Assembly (NCBI GenBank): GCA_030430565.1
Contig: JAUIKS010000056.1
Coordinates: 1 to 41,197 of the forward strand
Reading direction: 5' to 3'
DNA: 41,197 nucleotides
Origin: Polyangia bacterium
GTDB lineage: Bacteria; Myxococcota_A; Polyangia; Nannocystales; Nannocystaceae
Shown piece by piece: positions 26,410 through 37,013 of the stretch (its first letter is position 1; each line of letters opens with the position of its first letter). Under the pieces are notes generated by a model. The model was not told where the DNA came from and made no database searches. It worked only from the letters and a program-made list of their open reading frames with translations. The position numbers and the translations under genes were made by a program.

Positions 26410-27642
26410 TCAACGTTTTTTCGCCTTCGCCGAGCGGCGCGCCCGCGCGCCGCGGAGCCGCAGCTCGACGCCTGCGGTCACCACGCCCGCGAGCGCGGCC
26501 GCGCGGTGGACCTCGGCGACGCCCGCTGGGCCCTCGACGCTGAACCCGGGACGTCGCAGGGCGAGCGCCGCGCGTAGCTCGAGCCACAGCGCGAAGCCGC
26601 GGACGAACTCCCACGAGAGACCGCCGGCGGCCGAGAGCGCGACCCAGGCCTGTCGGTTCACCCGCGTGACCGTCAGCTCCTCGCCGGCCCCCCGCAGGAC
26701 CCCGGCCTCGAGACCGAGCAGCAGCGGGATCTCGAGCCCGCCGGCGGCGAAGCGGTAGCCGCCCCGCAGGCCCGCGGTCCACAGCGAGAAGCGCCCGCGC
26801 GCGAGCGGCTGGGTCGGGGCGGCGCCGTCGCGGGTGAGCCAGTAGGCGCCGGTGAGCTCGAGCCGCGCCCGTCGCAGGGAGACGCCGGCGCTCCCGCCCA
26901 GCACCGGTCCCGCAGTCGGGAGCGGACCCACGCCGGCGCCCCCGCCCAGCCGGAGATGCGCGAACGGACGCTCCGGTGAAGTCGTGCTCGGCGCGGGCTC
27001 GGCGGCTGCTGGCGAAGATACTTTCGAAGAGGCTTTTGAAGAGGCTGGCGAAGAGGCTGGCGAAGACGCTGGCGAAGACGCTGTCGAAGATGTCCTTGAG
27101 GCCATCGATCGCTCGTCGGCGACCACCGGCGCGTCAGCGACGGGCGTGACCGCGGGCGGCAGCGCCTCGGGCACCACGGCCTCGGGCGCCGGCGCGGGAT
27201 CCTCTCCGGCGCTGATCGGGTCGATGGCGAAGGCGACGATCACCGCGAGCGCGTCGACGAGCGCCGCGCACTCCCGCGCCGCGAGCGCGCGCGCTGTCTC
27301 CCCCGCGTCCGCGCGCACGACGACCGTCGCGGCGTAGCGGTCAACGAGACCCGGCGTCTCCCGGATCTCGATCGCGGCTGCGGCGTTGTCGTGCGCGGCG
27401 TCGTCGCGAAGGAGCGAGTCGACGCGCTGTCTCAACGCGGCCGGCCCCGGGCACTGCGGCGGCGCGCGCCACTCGAGCTCGAAGGTCGGCGACGCCTCGA
27501 CGTGCGGCGCGCGGGTGGCCGCGCTCGCGGAGCGCGGGGGGCACACGAGCGCCAGCGCGACCGCGACCCCGACACAGGCTGAGAGCAGAGCGGTCCGCAC
27601 CGACCGCGTCGATACCACAGCCGTGTTCGCGTCGACGCGCAC
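26410..27642 (-). CDS. Exported protein with predicted outer-membrane beta-barrel C-terminus
   Basis: A 410-aa protein of unknown function. The signal peptide is long (residues ~18-42, ALLSACVGVAVALALVCPPRSASA). Residues 50-140 form a periplasmic domain (FELEWRAPPQCPGPAALRQR onward) of a kind often seen in myxobacterial exported proteins. Residues ~185-215 are a Ser/Ala/Pro/Lys repeat. Residues 225-400 show alternating hydrophobic strands with Gly and aromatic girdles (LRLGGGAGVGPLPTAGPVLG, LELTGAYWLTRDG, SLWTAGLRGGYRFAAGG), consistent with a beta barrel of eight or more strands. The start is GTG at 27642. It lies 45 nt before the sigma gene and probably shares its transcript. Confidence 0.72.
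   Translation of the reverse strand: MRVDANTAVVSTRSVRTALLSACVGVAVALALVCPPRSASAATRAPHVEASPTFELEWRAPPQCPGPAALRQRVDSLLRDDAAHDNAAAAIEIRETPGLVDRYAATVVVRADAGETARALAARECAALVDALAVIVAFAIDPISAGEDPAPAPEAVVPEALPPAVTPVADAPVVADERSMASRTSSTASSPASSPASSPASSKASSKVSSPAAAEPAPSTTSPERPFAHLRLGGGAGVGPLPTAGPVLGGSAGVSLRRARLELTGAYWLTRDGAAPTQPLARGRFSLWTAGLRGGYRFAAGGLEIPLLLGLEAGVLRGAGEELTVTRVNRQAWVALSAAGGLSWEFVRGFALWLELRAALALRRPGFSVEGPAGVAEVHRAAALAGVVTAGVELRLRGARARRSAKAKKR
27014..27097. repeat. 12-bp tandem repeat inside the barrel-protein gene
   Basis: Seven tandem 12-bp units of the form GAAGAsGCTggC encode the Ala-Ser-Ser-Pro/Lys linker on the minus strand. Length-variable in-frame repeats like this expand and shrink by slippage without breaking the frame. 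Confidence 0.85.
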
Positions 27643-27700
27643 GGGATCGCCCTTGGCCGCGGGCGCCCCATCTCTCGCTCGCCGCGCGCGCGACTCGCGA

Positions 27701-29685
27701 TCAGCCGGCCTTGAGCGCGTGCAGGGCCAGCTGCACCTGTCGCGCGTGCTCGCGCGCGGGATCTTGGATCTCGAGGCCGAGGTCGACCGCGCGTCGCAGC
27801 AGGCTCGAGGCCTCGAGCAGCCGGTGCAGCAGCGCCGCGCGTCGATCCTCGAGCACGCGCAGACGGTCGAGGCCCTCGAGCACCGCGGACCGGGCCGCGC
27901 GCGGCTCCCCGCGCGCCTCGCTGGCGGCGAGCGCCCGGACCATCGCGCCCTCGTCGAGCCCCGCGAGCTCGTGGTCGAGCTCCCGCAGGCGCGCGACGTG
28001 GTCCTCGATCAGCCCGACCAGCGGCTCGATCGGCTCGCTCACGCGGGCCAGCTCGGCGGCCTCGGGCGTAGCTGCCCGTTGGGACAGGGCGGCGCGGTGA
28101 TCGACGAGCCGCTGCACCTGCAGCGCGAGCTCGCCGAGCTGCTCGCGGACATCGGCGGGCGTCTCGGGCTCGAGCGCGGCGGCGAGCCGCGCGACCAGCG
28201 GGTCCGAGGCCGGCAGCGCCGCCGGCGCGGCGCGCAGCCGCATGAGCGGCGGCTTGTTCGCGCTCTTCTTGGCCTTCGAGACCGCGCTCGCGACGATCGC
28301 GATCAGCAGCACGCTAAAGAAAATTCCGAGGAATACCGAGAACTCGAACGCCCCGGACGCGGCCAGCCCGATCACCATGATCAGGGCCGTCGCCGCGCCC
28401 AGGCCGAGGCCCGTCTTGAGCCCGCGCGAGAGCCCGGCGCGGCGCGTGTTGATCCGCTTGACCTGAAAGTCTTGCTCGCGCATGCGGGCGACCAGGTCGT
28501 CAGCGGTCTCTTCGCTCAGATCATTAAACAGCCGCAGCGGCAGCCCGAGGCGCTGCTTCTGCTCCTCGCTCGAGTACATCCGGCGATCGCCGATGAGCAG
28601 GTTGAGCGTCGGCACCGGCCCCTCGCTGACCGACTCGAGGAAGCCGCGCAGCCCGTCCAGGAACTCGGCGTCCTCGTTGGCCTTGACCAGGTTGATGCCG
28701 AAGCGCCCCGCGCCGGGCGGCGCGTGCTGGAACACCACGGCCTGCTTGCCGCACGACAGGCACAGGCGCTGGCCGAGCCGCAGGGCCGCGCCGCAGCTCT
28801 GGCAGCGCGTGCGCGCGAGCGAGCGCTCGCTCGCCGCGCGCTCGCCCGCGAGGGTCTGCGCGAGCTCCCGCGCGCTCTCAGGTCGGCCCTCCGGGTCCGC
28901 CGCGAGGCAGCGCGCGACCAGCTTCGACAGGTCCTCGGGGACATCTTCTCGCAGGCTCGTCAGCGGCGGCGCCTCGGCGTCCGCGCGCAGCAGCGCCGGG
29001 CCGTCGCCGAAGGGCAGCGCGCCGGTCAGCGCCTGAAACAGCATCACGCCGAGCCCGAAGACGTCCGAGCGCGGGTCGAGGGTCGTGCGCAGCAGCTGCT
29101 CGGGCGACGCGTAGGCCGAGCCCTCGAGGATCAGGCTCGCGGCCGTGCGCGACGACAGGATGTCGACCCGCGCGAGGCCGATGTCGGTGAGCGTCGGCCC
29201 GCGCCCGTCAACGGCGAGCACGACGTGCCGCGGGTGAAGATCCCGGACGACGACCCCGGCCTCGTGCACTCGGTGCACGACCCGCGCGAGCGCGCCGATG
29301 ACCTGCGCGACCTCGTCGACCGGCGCGGGGGCGCGGCGCTCGAGCCAGCGCGCCAGCGTCTCGCCGCGCGGCTGCTCGCGCAGGCGCCAGGGCGGGGGCG
29401 CGGCGGGATCCCGCGGGTCCGGCGAGGGACCGCGGGCGAGGATCCGCGCGAGCCCGCCGTCGGTCTGCTCGCCCAGCGCGACGAGCCGCTCGAGGTCGTG
29501 GACGTAGCGACGGCGCAGCGACTCGTCGCGCGCGAGCTCGGGCAGCAGCGCGCCGAGCAGCGCCTCCTCGCCGCCCGGCAGGCGCACGCGCCAGCGCTGC
29601 TCAGAGCCGACGCGCTCCGGCCCGCTCACGATCTCCGCGCCCGCGACCGCCTCGCTGATCCTCGGCGTTGACTGTCCGCGCTCCG

Positions 29686-29689
<4 letters not shown>
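27701..29689 (-). CDS. Predicted pseudokinase with zinc ribbon and membrane helices
   Basis: A 662-aa protein with a degenerate Ser/Thr kinase fold (residues 15-285). The glycine loop is not recognisable and the beta3 Lys is missing (EEALLGALLPE). The catalytic loop reads VRDLHPRHVVL, keeping Asp150 but with His155 in place of the Mg-binding Asn. DFG is TDIG (Asp169). YASPEQ and the SDVFGLGVMLFQALTG helix are preserved. A zinc ribbon follows (Cys296, 299, 310, 313), then a small alpha/beta segment ending LSEETADDLVARMREQDFQV, two membrane helices (residues ~400-450) and a helical C-terminal coiled region. Layout matches the adjacent active kinase. The start is GTG at 29689, overlapping that gene's TGA (GTGA). 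It probably regulates or is regulated by the active kinase. Confidence 0.85.
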
Positions 29690-31557
<1,868 letters not shown>

Positions 31558-31645
31558 GCGTGACGCGGAGATTAACACGCGCGCGCCCGGACCTGTCAGA
31601 CGGGCGCGCTGGCGGATCGATCAGGCGCGGGGTCGAGCGCGCGCG

Positions 31646-32278
31646 TCAGCCGGCCTTGGGATCCTGCACGTTCATCTTGAGCAGCTGCTTGTTCAGATCG
31701 TCGCGCAGCTTGCTCTCCGGGATGCCCAGGCGCTTGGCGGCGTCGTGCATGCTGTAGGTCAGGTTGCCCACGCGCAGGCGCGCCTTCGGCGAGAGCTGCA
31801 GGACCCCGTTCTTGTTGATCGGCGTGTCCTCGACGCCGATGTAGACATCGCGCTCGGTGAGCCCTGGGAAGCTCTGCAGCGCGCGCGTGAGCGTGTCGTT
31901 GTCGCGCTTGGACAGCTCGTCCTTCGAGATCTTTGAGGTGTCGACGACCACGCCGGCCTCGAGCTTGTCTTTGGTCCGGACCGCGCGCGAGGCACGGATC
32001 GCCTTGCGCGCCTTGCCCTTGATCGGCGCCTTGCGGTGGAAGCCGCGCAGCTCCACCGCCTCGTCGCCGCCCTCCTTCGTCGCCTTCCACTGCAAGCTCG
32101 AGCCCTTGGTCGCGGCCGGCCGCGTCGCGCCGGCCTCCTCGGGCTGCTCCGCGACCGCGACCTCCTGGTCGGGCTCGTACCACTCGGGCAGCGCGGTCGC
32201 CTGCGTCCAGAACCAGATGATGACGCCGCCGGCGATGAGGAGGAGGACGAGCAGGGCGAGCAGCAGCTTCTTGAGCAT
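31646..32278 (-). CDS. Single-pass membrane protein of unknown function
   Basis: A 210-aa protein. A single N-terminal membrane helix (residues ~3-25, KKLLLALLVLLLIAGGVIIW) anchors a soluble domain. The domain is rich in Lys and charged residues, with a recurring AxIKGKARKAIRAS basic patch at ~88-103. The C-terminal part (residues ~120-205) contains GLTERDVYIGVEDTPINKNG, followed by a winged-helix-like LSYSMHDAAKRLGIPESKLR pattern, reminiscent of a helix-turn-helix. I do not recognise the family. It is upstream of the active kinase by 88 nt on the same strand, so it may be part of the kinase operon. Confidence 0.75.
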   Translation of the reverse strand: MLKKLLLALLVLLLIAGGVIIWFWTQATALPEWYEPDQEVAVAEQPEEAGATRPAATKGSSLQWKATKEGGDEAVELRGFHRKAPIKGKARKAIRASRAVRTKDKLEAGVVVDTSKISKDELSKRDNDTLTRALQSFPGLTERDVYIGVEDTPINKNGVLQLSPKARLRVGNLTYSMHDAAKRLGIPESKLRDDLNKQLLKMNVQDPKAG

Positions 32279-32524
32279 GGGCCGCGCGATCGTACCGTCT
32301 CGCTCGCGCCGCGCGAAGCTCCGCGCGCGCGCGAACCGAGCCGCTCACGAGGGCGTTTATGACGTTTGTCGGGCCCCCATCCCGCGTGTATGCTCATCGC
32401 CGCCCGCGGGCCGAAATCGCGCCCTGTGGGTCGTGAACGCCGCGATCAAGCCGGCCGCGAGGCCGCCCATCGATCGCCGCCATTCGATCGCCATTTGACC
32501 GCCTTACGATCGCGCAGAGGTCCA

Positions 32525-32983
32525 GTGCCAAAGTTCATCGGTGACTACCAAGAAACCTTCGTCGTCGACGTGCCCGTAGCAAAAGCCAAGGAGCACTTCG
32601 CCAACCCCGAGATCATCGCCGAGCACCACGGCGACCTGAAGAGCTGGGACAAGGTGAGCGACGACACGATCCACTACGTGCTCGTGCCCAAGTCCGAGAA
32701 GGGCGTGACCTTCAACGGCGAGTACAAGGCCAAGTACACGTGGAGCGGCGAGCACAAGTTCGCGTGGTCGACCGTCGAGACGCAGAACCTCTGGTCGACC
32801 GGCAGCACCGAGTTCCAGGCCCTCGGCGACGACCGCACGCGGATCACGTGGACCCAGCACATGGAGTGCGAGATGAAGGTCAACCGCTTCCTCGCCGCGG
32901 TCATCAAGGGCATCGTCTCGCGCGAGATCTCGAAGGGCGGCAAGGAGTTCCTCAATCGCATGCGCGGCGCCTTGCCGCGCTGA
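32525..32983 (+). CDS. SRPBCC-fold protein
   Basis: A 152-aa protein of the START/SRPBCC (polyketide cyclase-like) superfamily: an N-terminal strand (YQETFVVDVPVAKAKEHFAN), a helix, then antiparallel strands ending GDDRTRITWTQHMECEM and a long C-terminal helix (AVIKGIVSREISKGGKEFLN). The fold encloses a hydrophobic ligand cavity; the ligand is unknown. The start is GTG at 32525, with GAGG six nt upstream; ATG-started extensions upstream lack coding character. The methyltransferase follows after 10 nt, so the two are probably cotranscribed. Confidence 0.85.
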   Translation: MPKFIGDYQETFVVDVPVAKAKEHFANPEIIAEHHGDLKSWDKVSDDTIHYVLVPKSEKGVTFNGEYKAKYTWSGEHKFAWSTVETQNLWSTGSTEFQALGDDRTRITWTQHMECEMKVNRFLAAVIKGIVSREISKGGKEFLNRMRGALPR

Positions 32984-32993
32984 CGGGCCGCTG

Positions 32994-33590
32994 ATGGCGA
33001 AGGAAGATCGCGAGCGCTGGAATCAGCGCTACCGCGCGGGCGGTCACGTCGCGCGCGCGCCCAGCGACGCGCTGCGCGCCCTGGGCGACTCGCTCCCGCG
33101 CCGCGGCTACGCGCTCGACGTCGCCGGCGGCACCGGCCACAACGCGCTGTGGCTGGCCGAGCGCGGCCTCGAGGTCACGCTCGTCGACATCGCCGACGTC
33201 GCGCTCGCGTTCGCGGGCGCGCGCGCGCGGGAGCGTGACCTAGACCTTCGGACATGTGCGTTGGATCTAGAGCGCGACCCGCTCCCGACGAGCCCCGCCG
33301 CGGACGGTCGCTACCAGCTCGTGCTCTGCCTCCGCTACCTCCAGCGCGAGCTGTTCCCGGCGATGATCGCCGCGCTCGCGCCGGGCGGGCTGCTGCTGTT
33401 CGCGCAGCCGACCGTCACCAACCTCGAGCGCAACGACCGGCCCAGCCGTCGGTTCTTGCTCGAGCGCGGCGAGCTGCGCGAGCTCGCGGGCCTCGACCGG
33501 GACCAGCTCGAGGTCCTGCGCTATGAGGAAGCCTGGACCGAGCGCGGCACCCACGAGGCCGTGCTGCTCGCGCGGCGCGCCGCGGGTTAG
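32994..33590 (+). CDS. Class I SAM-dependent methyltransferase (TehB-like)
   Basis: A 198-aa methyltransferase. Motif I ALDVAGGTGHNALWLAERGL binds S-adenosylmethionine; VTLVDIADVALAFA supplies the acidic residue that contacts the ribose. The N-terminus (DRERWNQRYRAGG) resembles TehB and related small-molecule methyltransferases. LVLCLRYLQRELFPAMIAAL and PGGLLLFAQPT are motifs IV and V/VI equivalents. Substrates of related enzymes include tellurite and thiols, but nothing here fixes the substrate. The ATG lies 10 nt after the SRPBCC stop. Confidence 0.87.
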   Translation: MAKEDRERWNQRYRAGGHVARAPSDALRALGDSLPRRGYALDVAGGTGHNALWLAERGLEVTLVDIADVALAFAGARARERDLDLRTCALDLERDPLPTSPAADGRYQLVLCLRYLQRELFPAMIAALAPGGLLLFAQPTVTNLERNDRPSRRFLLERGELRELAGLDRDQLEVLRYEEAWTERGTHEAVLLARRAAG

Positions 33591-34189
33591 AAGCGCGTCT
33601 GAGTCATCCCCACGACGCCAGGAGCGCCGGGCTCATTGTCGCTGAAACGTGAAGTACAGCCCGGAAGCCCGACCGCCCGATCCCCGGGGTACGACCAAAT
33701 CCACGCCGTTCTTCAAGAATTCTTGGTCGTAGCCCGGGGTTCTCTACTTCGAAGGAGTACGCGGGCCTTCGCAGGGTAGGGCCGAACTGTGCGCGCTTCG
33801 TGGCACATGCGGGTCACAGAGCGCTCCCGGGTACGAACGCCGAGCCCGAGCGCGGCGGCGAGCAGCAACGAGGCTTTACGGCGGCGACGAGCACCCGCGG
33901 GCATGCCCGCGATCCGTGGTTGGTTGTCGAGGTCGAGTGGCGTCGGCTCGCCAAGATTTCCGTCGTCGTCGAGAACGGCGAGAACCGGTGGTAGCAGCCC
34001 GTCGGATCTGACCCGTCCGCCGCTTGCGTAGCCCCGACGCGCAGCCAGTGGCGGTAGTTCCAGGCGGTCTTGACGAGCACGTGTTCATCCATATCCATGG
34101 CACTCGATGACGTTGAACGCGCTCGAGTTCGGCGGTCCGTCGCTCCTTGTTGTCCCGCTCGATAAAACCACATCTATTCAATACGACGG
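33591..34189. other. Gene-free stretch with degenerate coding remnants
   Basis: No complete gene is supported. Several short frames on both strands show fragments that look protein-like (for example WLVVEVEWRRLAKISVVVEN on the plus strand near 33920-33990) but lack starts and are interrupted. GC content falls toward the right end. It looks like decayed sequence next to a mobile-element scar. Confidence 0.4.
33682..33739. repeat. Large inverted repeat downstream of the methyltransferase
   Basis: Arms of 17 nt (33682-33698 and 33723-33739) pair with one mismatch. The 24-nt interval includes part of a second palindrome, CAAGAATTCTTG, which could form an alternative fold. It may terminate the SRPBCC-methyltransferase transcript or be a mobile-repeat remnant. 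Confidence 0.6.
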
Positions 34190-34420
34190 CTAATCGTATC
34201 GAAAGATACGCCACTGATCGTCAAGCTTATTGAACACCGTATTTCCCTGAACGTCAATACACGTGTAGGGCACTGGTAGTAAGTCATCTGGGTCGTCCGC
34301 AAACAAGTAGCCGTGGACTCCTCCATGATGGAGATCGACGACAATGATCGCTACGACCAGACGACCTTCCTCATTGTTGAATGCCATGACCTCACCAGAT
34401 CGATTCCGGAAATGGTCCAT
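34190..34420 (-). CDS. Short protein, probably the C-terminal part of a frameshifted membrane protein
   Basis: A 76-aa reading from ATG 34420 (MDHFRNRSGEVMAFNNEEGR). It looks like real protein: GRLVVAIIVVDLHHGGVHGY, then an acidic DDPDDLL and VPYTCIDVQGNTVFNKLDDQWRI. It overlaps the preceding membrane protein by 70 nt in another frame. It could be an independent small gene or the native C-terminal domain separated by a single indel. The region is AT-richer than its surroundings. Confidence 0.5.
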   Translation of the reverse strand: MDHFRNRSGEVMAFNNEEGRLVVAIIVVDLHHGGVHGYLFADDPDDLLPVPYTCIDVQGNTVFNKLDDQWRIFRYD

Positions 34421-34812
34421 TGTGTTAGGATCCTGGTTAGGAGCGTGAACACGACGCGGCGGATCCAGGTTCGACGATTGTATAGCGCCGCCATTCCTCC
34501 CAGGTGCCAACCGGCGATGAGCACGGGAATCGTCGTAAGAAGAAAGATCGCCGCTCCCGCGGAGTACGACGGGGGTGCGTAGAAGCACCAGACAATGGTC
34601 GTACAGACCGCAAAGAGCACGGCCGCGAGATCGACGACTACCTTCGATGTTCGACCTCGCGGGCGACCCGCGAGCACGCGCGAAATCAGTGCCGAGAGCA
34701 GCTGATACCAGCCGACGGAGATCAAGATCGGATAGATGATGAATATAACGAAGAGCCGAGTAACTAGCGCGAAAAAAAAGGGGGTCAAGGAATGACAGAA
34801 GTAGACCATCAA
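34351..34812 (-). CDS. Multi-pass membrane protein (possibly frameshifted)
   Basis: A 153-aa protein with about four hydrophobic helices (PFFFALVTRLFVIFIIYPIL, VVVDLAAVLFAVCTTIVWCF, SAGAAIFLLTTIPVLIAGWH). I do not recognise a family. After residue ~125 the frame loses protein-like character (SGIDLVRSWHSTMRKVVWS) while another frame continues convincingly, so the last part is probably read out of frame. Base composition is clearly lower in GC than flanking genes, a sign of transfer. The start at 34812 is the first Met before the hydrophobic run. Confidence 0.55.
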   Translation of the reverse strand: MMVYFCHSLTPFFFALVTRLFVIFIIYPILISVGWYQLLSALISRVLAGRPRGRTSKVVVDLAAVLFAVCTTIVWCFYAPPSYSAGAAIFLLTTIPVLIAGWHLGGMAALYNRRTWIRRVVFTLLTRILTQWTISGIDLVRSWHSTMRKVVWS

Positions 34813-35078
34813 GGCTCGACGCCATCAACACGCACTCCGTCCACTGAAAATCATTAACTCAAAATTTTCCAGATACGCCTGGCGATGTCAAACTGGTCGC
34901 CTTACGCTCTTTGTGCCTATTCGGCTGTTCTCGTGTCGTCTAGACCGCTTCCCGCGTCAGAAAACAGTAGGAGAGCCCGAATTCGCCCATCACCCGCACG
35001 CGCACGGCGCCCTTCCACTGGCGATCAAGGTGGGCGCCCGTGGGCTCGGTAGCGAGTCGCAAGCCCGTAGTCCGCGAC

Positions 35079-36377
35079 TCATCGACCAACCACAAAGAGT
35101 TCGAAACGCCCCGCAGTCCGGTCGTCATGCGAGCCGTCGGAGAAGCAACTCACGGCGAGCTCACCAGCAGGCCCGCCGGCCAGCTCAATCCCATCGCACG
35201 CGATCTCGTAGACCCGATCGAGTCGGATCCCGGAATCCTCGGTCACCAGCCTAGCGACGTACCAACTCCGTGTAGCGATCGTAAACGCGTTGGATCCAAC
35301 GCGAGCGTGGGGGTCGGCGCCGCCGATCAACAACGCGTCGTCGAGACCGCGGATGAACGCCCGCGGCTGTCGCGACGCGAGCGCGACCGAGCCTCGCTCG
35401 CAGCCGCGTGGGTCGACCCAGAGCGCGAGCGCCTCCTCCTCCCGAGGTTCACGGGAAGGCGTCCAAGACTCCGCGACCAGGAGGTCTTCGCCATCGCGCA
35501 CGGCGGTCCACAAGTTCATGTCGAACCTGCGGCTCCACAGCCGCGCACCCGTCTCGAGCTCCAGCTTGATCAGGAGGCCGGGACCGGATCCCACGAGGTA
35601 CAGCGCGTCGTCGCGAACCAGCACGTCGTTGATCGAGGGCGCGAAGGTCGCGGTCCACAAGAACTCGCCGTCTTCCGCGACCAGCGCCAGGATCTCCATA
35701 AACTGCGTCCTCGGGGACAGGTCGTTGCGGAGCGTTCGCCCGCCGACGAGGAGTTCGCGTCGATTCGTGACGCCGAGCAGCACCACGCGGCCGTCGCCGA
35801 CGTCCTCCGCCACCTTGAGGCTGACATCCGGGGTATCGATGCGACGGACCACGCGTCCACCCGGATCGAGCACAGTGACGCCGGGCACGAGCGGCTCCGA
35901 GTCGTCGTAGACCGAGCCGCCGACGAGGATCGAGCCGTTTGAGCTAACGAGCATGACCCTCGGTTGCGCTGGCGTCAGCGCGCGAGTCCACACGGGCGCT
36001 CCGTCGCGGGTGAAGCGCGAGACCACGAGTTCGCCGCCGGTCGCGTCGCGAGCCCAGATCACCTGGCCGTCACCGTCGAACGCGACCTGGTGCATATAGC
36101 CATCGCTGACATCCTCGGAGCGCGACCACGTCGCGGCTTCGCGCAAACTCGCTACTTCGAGCGCGGGTACACGCGGGATCATATACAGGCGAGACGGATG
36201 CCGTGGTTCGCATCGCGGCGCGTTGTCGACGTCACGTTGCGAGTCCCTCCCTGCTTTCACCCGGCCGGGCGTCGCGTCGTCGACCAGCCTCTCGCTCTCA
36301 CCGCGGCGCGACTCAGAACACGAGAGCGTGGCCGCGAGGACGGTCATCAGCAGGACCCGGCGGGAATCCAGCGGCAT
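35079..36377 (-). CDS. Beta-propeller lipoprotein (PQQ-like repeats)
   Basis: A 432-aa protein. The leader MPLDSRRVLLMTVLAATLSC ends at a Cys in a weak lipobox. From residue ~75 the chain shows repeated beta-propeller blades with the pattern DG-x-x-x-W (FDGDGQVIWARDATGGELVV, FTRDGAPVWTRAL, EDGEFLWTATF, LETGARLWSRRF). Several units carry a GG-x-Y/D turn, as in PQQ-like or FIGLEAQQ-type propellers common in myxobacteria. No PQQ ligands or enzymatic residues were identified, so a binding or scaffold role is likely. ATG 36377 is chosen over 36410 because it starts the leader. It is divergent from the unknown gene at 36439. Confidence 0.78.
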   Translation of the reverse strand: MPLDSRRVLLMTVLAATLSCSESRRGESERLVDDATPGRVKAGRDSQRDVDNAPRCEPRHPSRLYMIPRVPALEVASLREAATWSRSEDVSDGYMHQVAFDGDGQVIWARDATGGELVVSRFTRDGAPVWTRALTPAQPRVMLVSSNGSILVGGSVYDDSEPLVPGVTVLDPGGRVVRRIDTPDVSLKVAEDVGDGRVVLLGVTNRRELLVGGRTLRNDLSPRTQFMEILALVAEDGEFLWTATFAPSINDVLVRDDALYLVGSGPGLLIKLELETGARLWSRRFDMNLWTAVRDGEDLLVAESWTPSREPREEEALALWVDPRGCERGSVALASRQPRAFIRGLDDALLIGGADPHARVGSNAFTIATRSWYVARLVTEDSGIRLDRVYEIACDGIELAGGPAGELAVSCFSDGSHDDRTAGRFELFVVGR

Positions 36378-36438
36378 ATCGATACTGTACCCGCCCGTCG
36401 GGTCACACAACGAACTGCGCGCTACACTTCGACGCGCC

Positions 36439-36912
36439 GTGCCCGAGCACGAGACGAGTCAGCTATCCCTACGGATTCGGTTCGTGGGCCTCGGCGTAGC
36501 ACCCTCCGAGGGATTTCTCGAGCGGCGCGGACGCGTGCGCGCGATCGAGGCGGGCTGGCCGGCCGGCGCGGTGGTGGTGCACTTTGGCCCCGATGACGCT
36601 TCAGGTTGGCGACTGTCTGTGACGCTTCCGGAGGGCTGCGGTGTCCCTTTCGAAGTAGGCGATGAGCTGGTCGTTCGTACACGTCGCCTATCACCAGGTT
36701 TTCAGGTCGTCGACGACGCCCTCGTGCTCACTCCCGCAGGCGAGCTGCTGCTGGCCGCGATCGAGAGCGGCGACGCCTCGCTGGTACCGGGCCAGGTGAC
36801 CTCTGTGGGCGCGCTCCTGGGTCGACGATGGCATCCGCGGACCCCGGCCTTCGAACCGGCGAGATCATCGCGTTGCGCTGGTGCGATGTCGATCTCGAGC
36901 GTGGCGTGTTGA
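36439..36912 (+). CDS. Protein of unknown function, 3' end apparently replaced
   Basis: A 157-aa reading from GTG 36439. Residues ~1-128 look like genuine protein (LRIRFVGLGVAPSEGFLERR, then GDELVVRTRRLSPGFQVVDD). After about 36815 the frame turns Arg/Pro-rich and random, exactly where a tyrosine-recombinase fragment begins in another frame. The original C-terminus was probably lost. No family is recognised and no signal peptide is visible. Confidence 0.4.
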   Translation: MPEHETSQLSLRIRFVGLGVAPSEGFLERRGRVRAIEAGWPAGAVVVHFGPDDASGWRLSVTLPEGCGVPFEVGDELVVRTRRLSPGFQVVDDALVLTPAGELLLAAIESGDASLVPGQVTSVGALLGRRWHPRTPAFEPARSSRCAGAMSISSVAC

Positions 36913-36986
36913 ATAACTCGGTCGGAGTACAGCCCGGTACATCTGCGTTCCAGCTCCTCGAGCGTGACCCCCCTGACGGCACCTGA
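36828..36986 (+). pseudogene. Fragment of a tyrosine recombinase (phage integrase)
   Basis: This 52-aa frame reads ASADPGLRTGEIIALRWCDV and continues with DLERGVL. GLRtGEiiALrW-DvDl is the box I signature of tyrosine recombinases and contains the catalytic Arg. Only about 30 residues of the catalytic domain are recognisable before the frame decays into unrelated sequence and a stop. The His-x-x-Arg and Tyr boxes are absent, so it is a dead remnant. It cuts the 3' end of the preceding unknown gene. Confidence 0.7.
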
Positions 36987-37013
36987 CGCCGCGCGGATGA
37001 CTCAGATACCCTC

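Noticed and set aside
27014..27097. Short tandem repeats that might be a CRISPR array.
   Set aside because: Units are 12 bp with no spacers and lie inside a coding frame.
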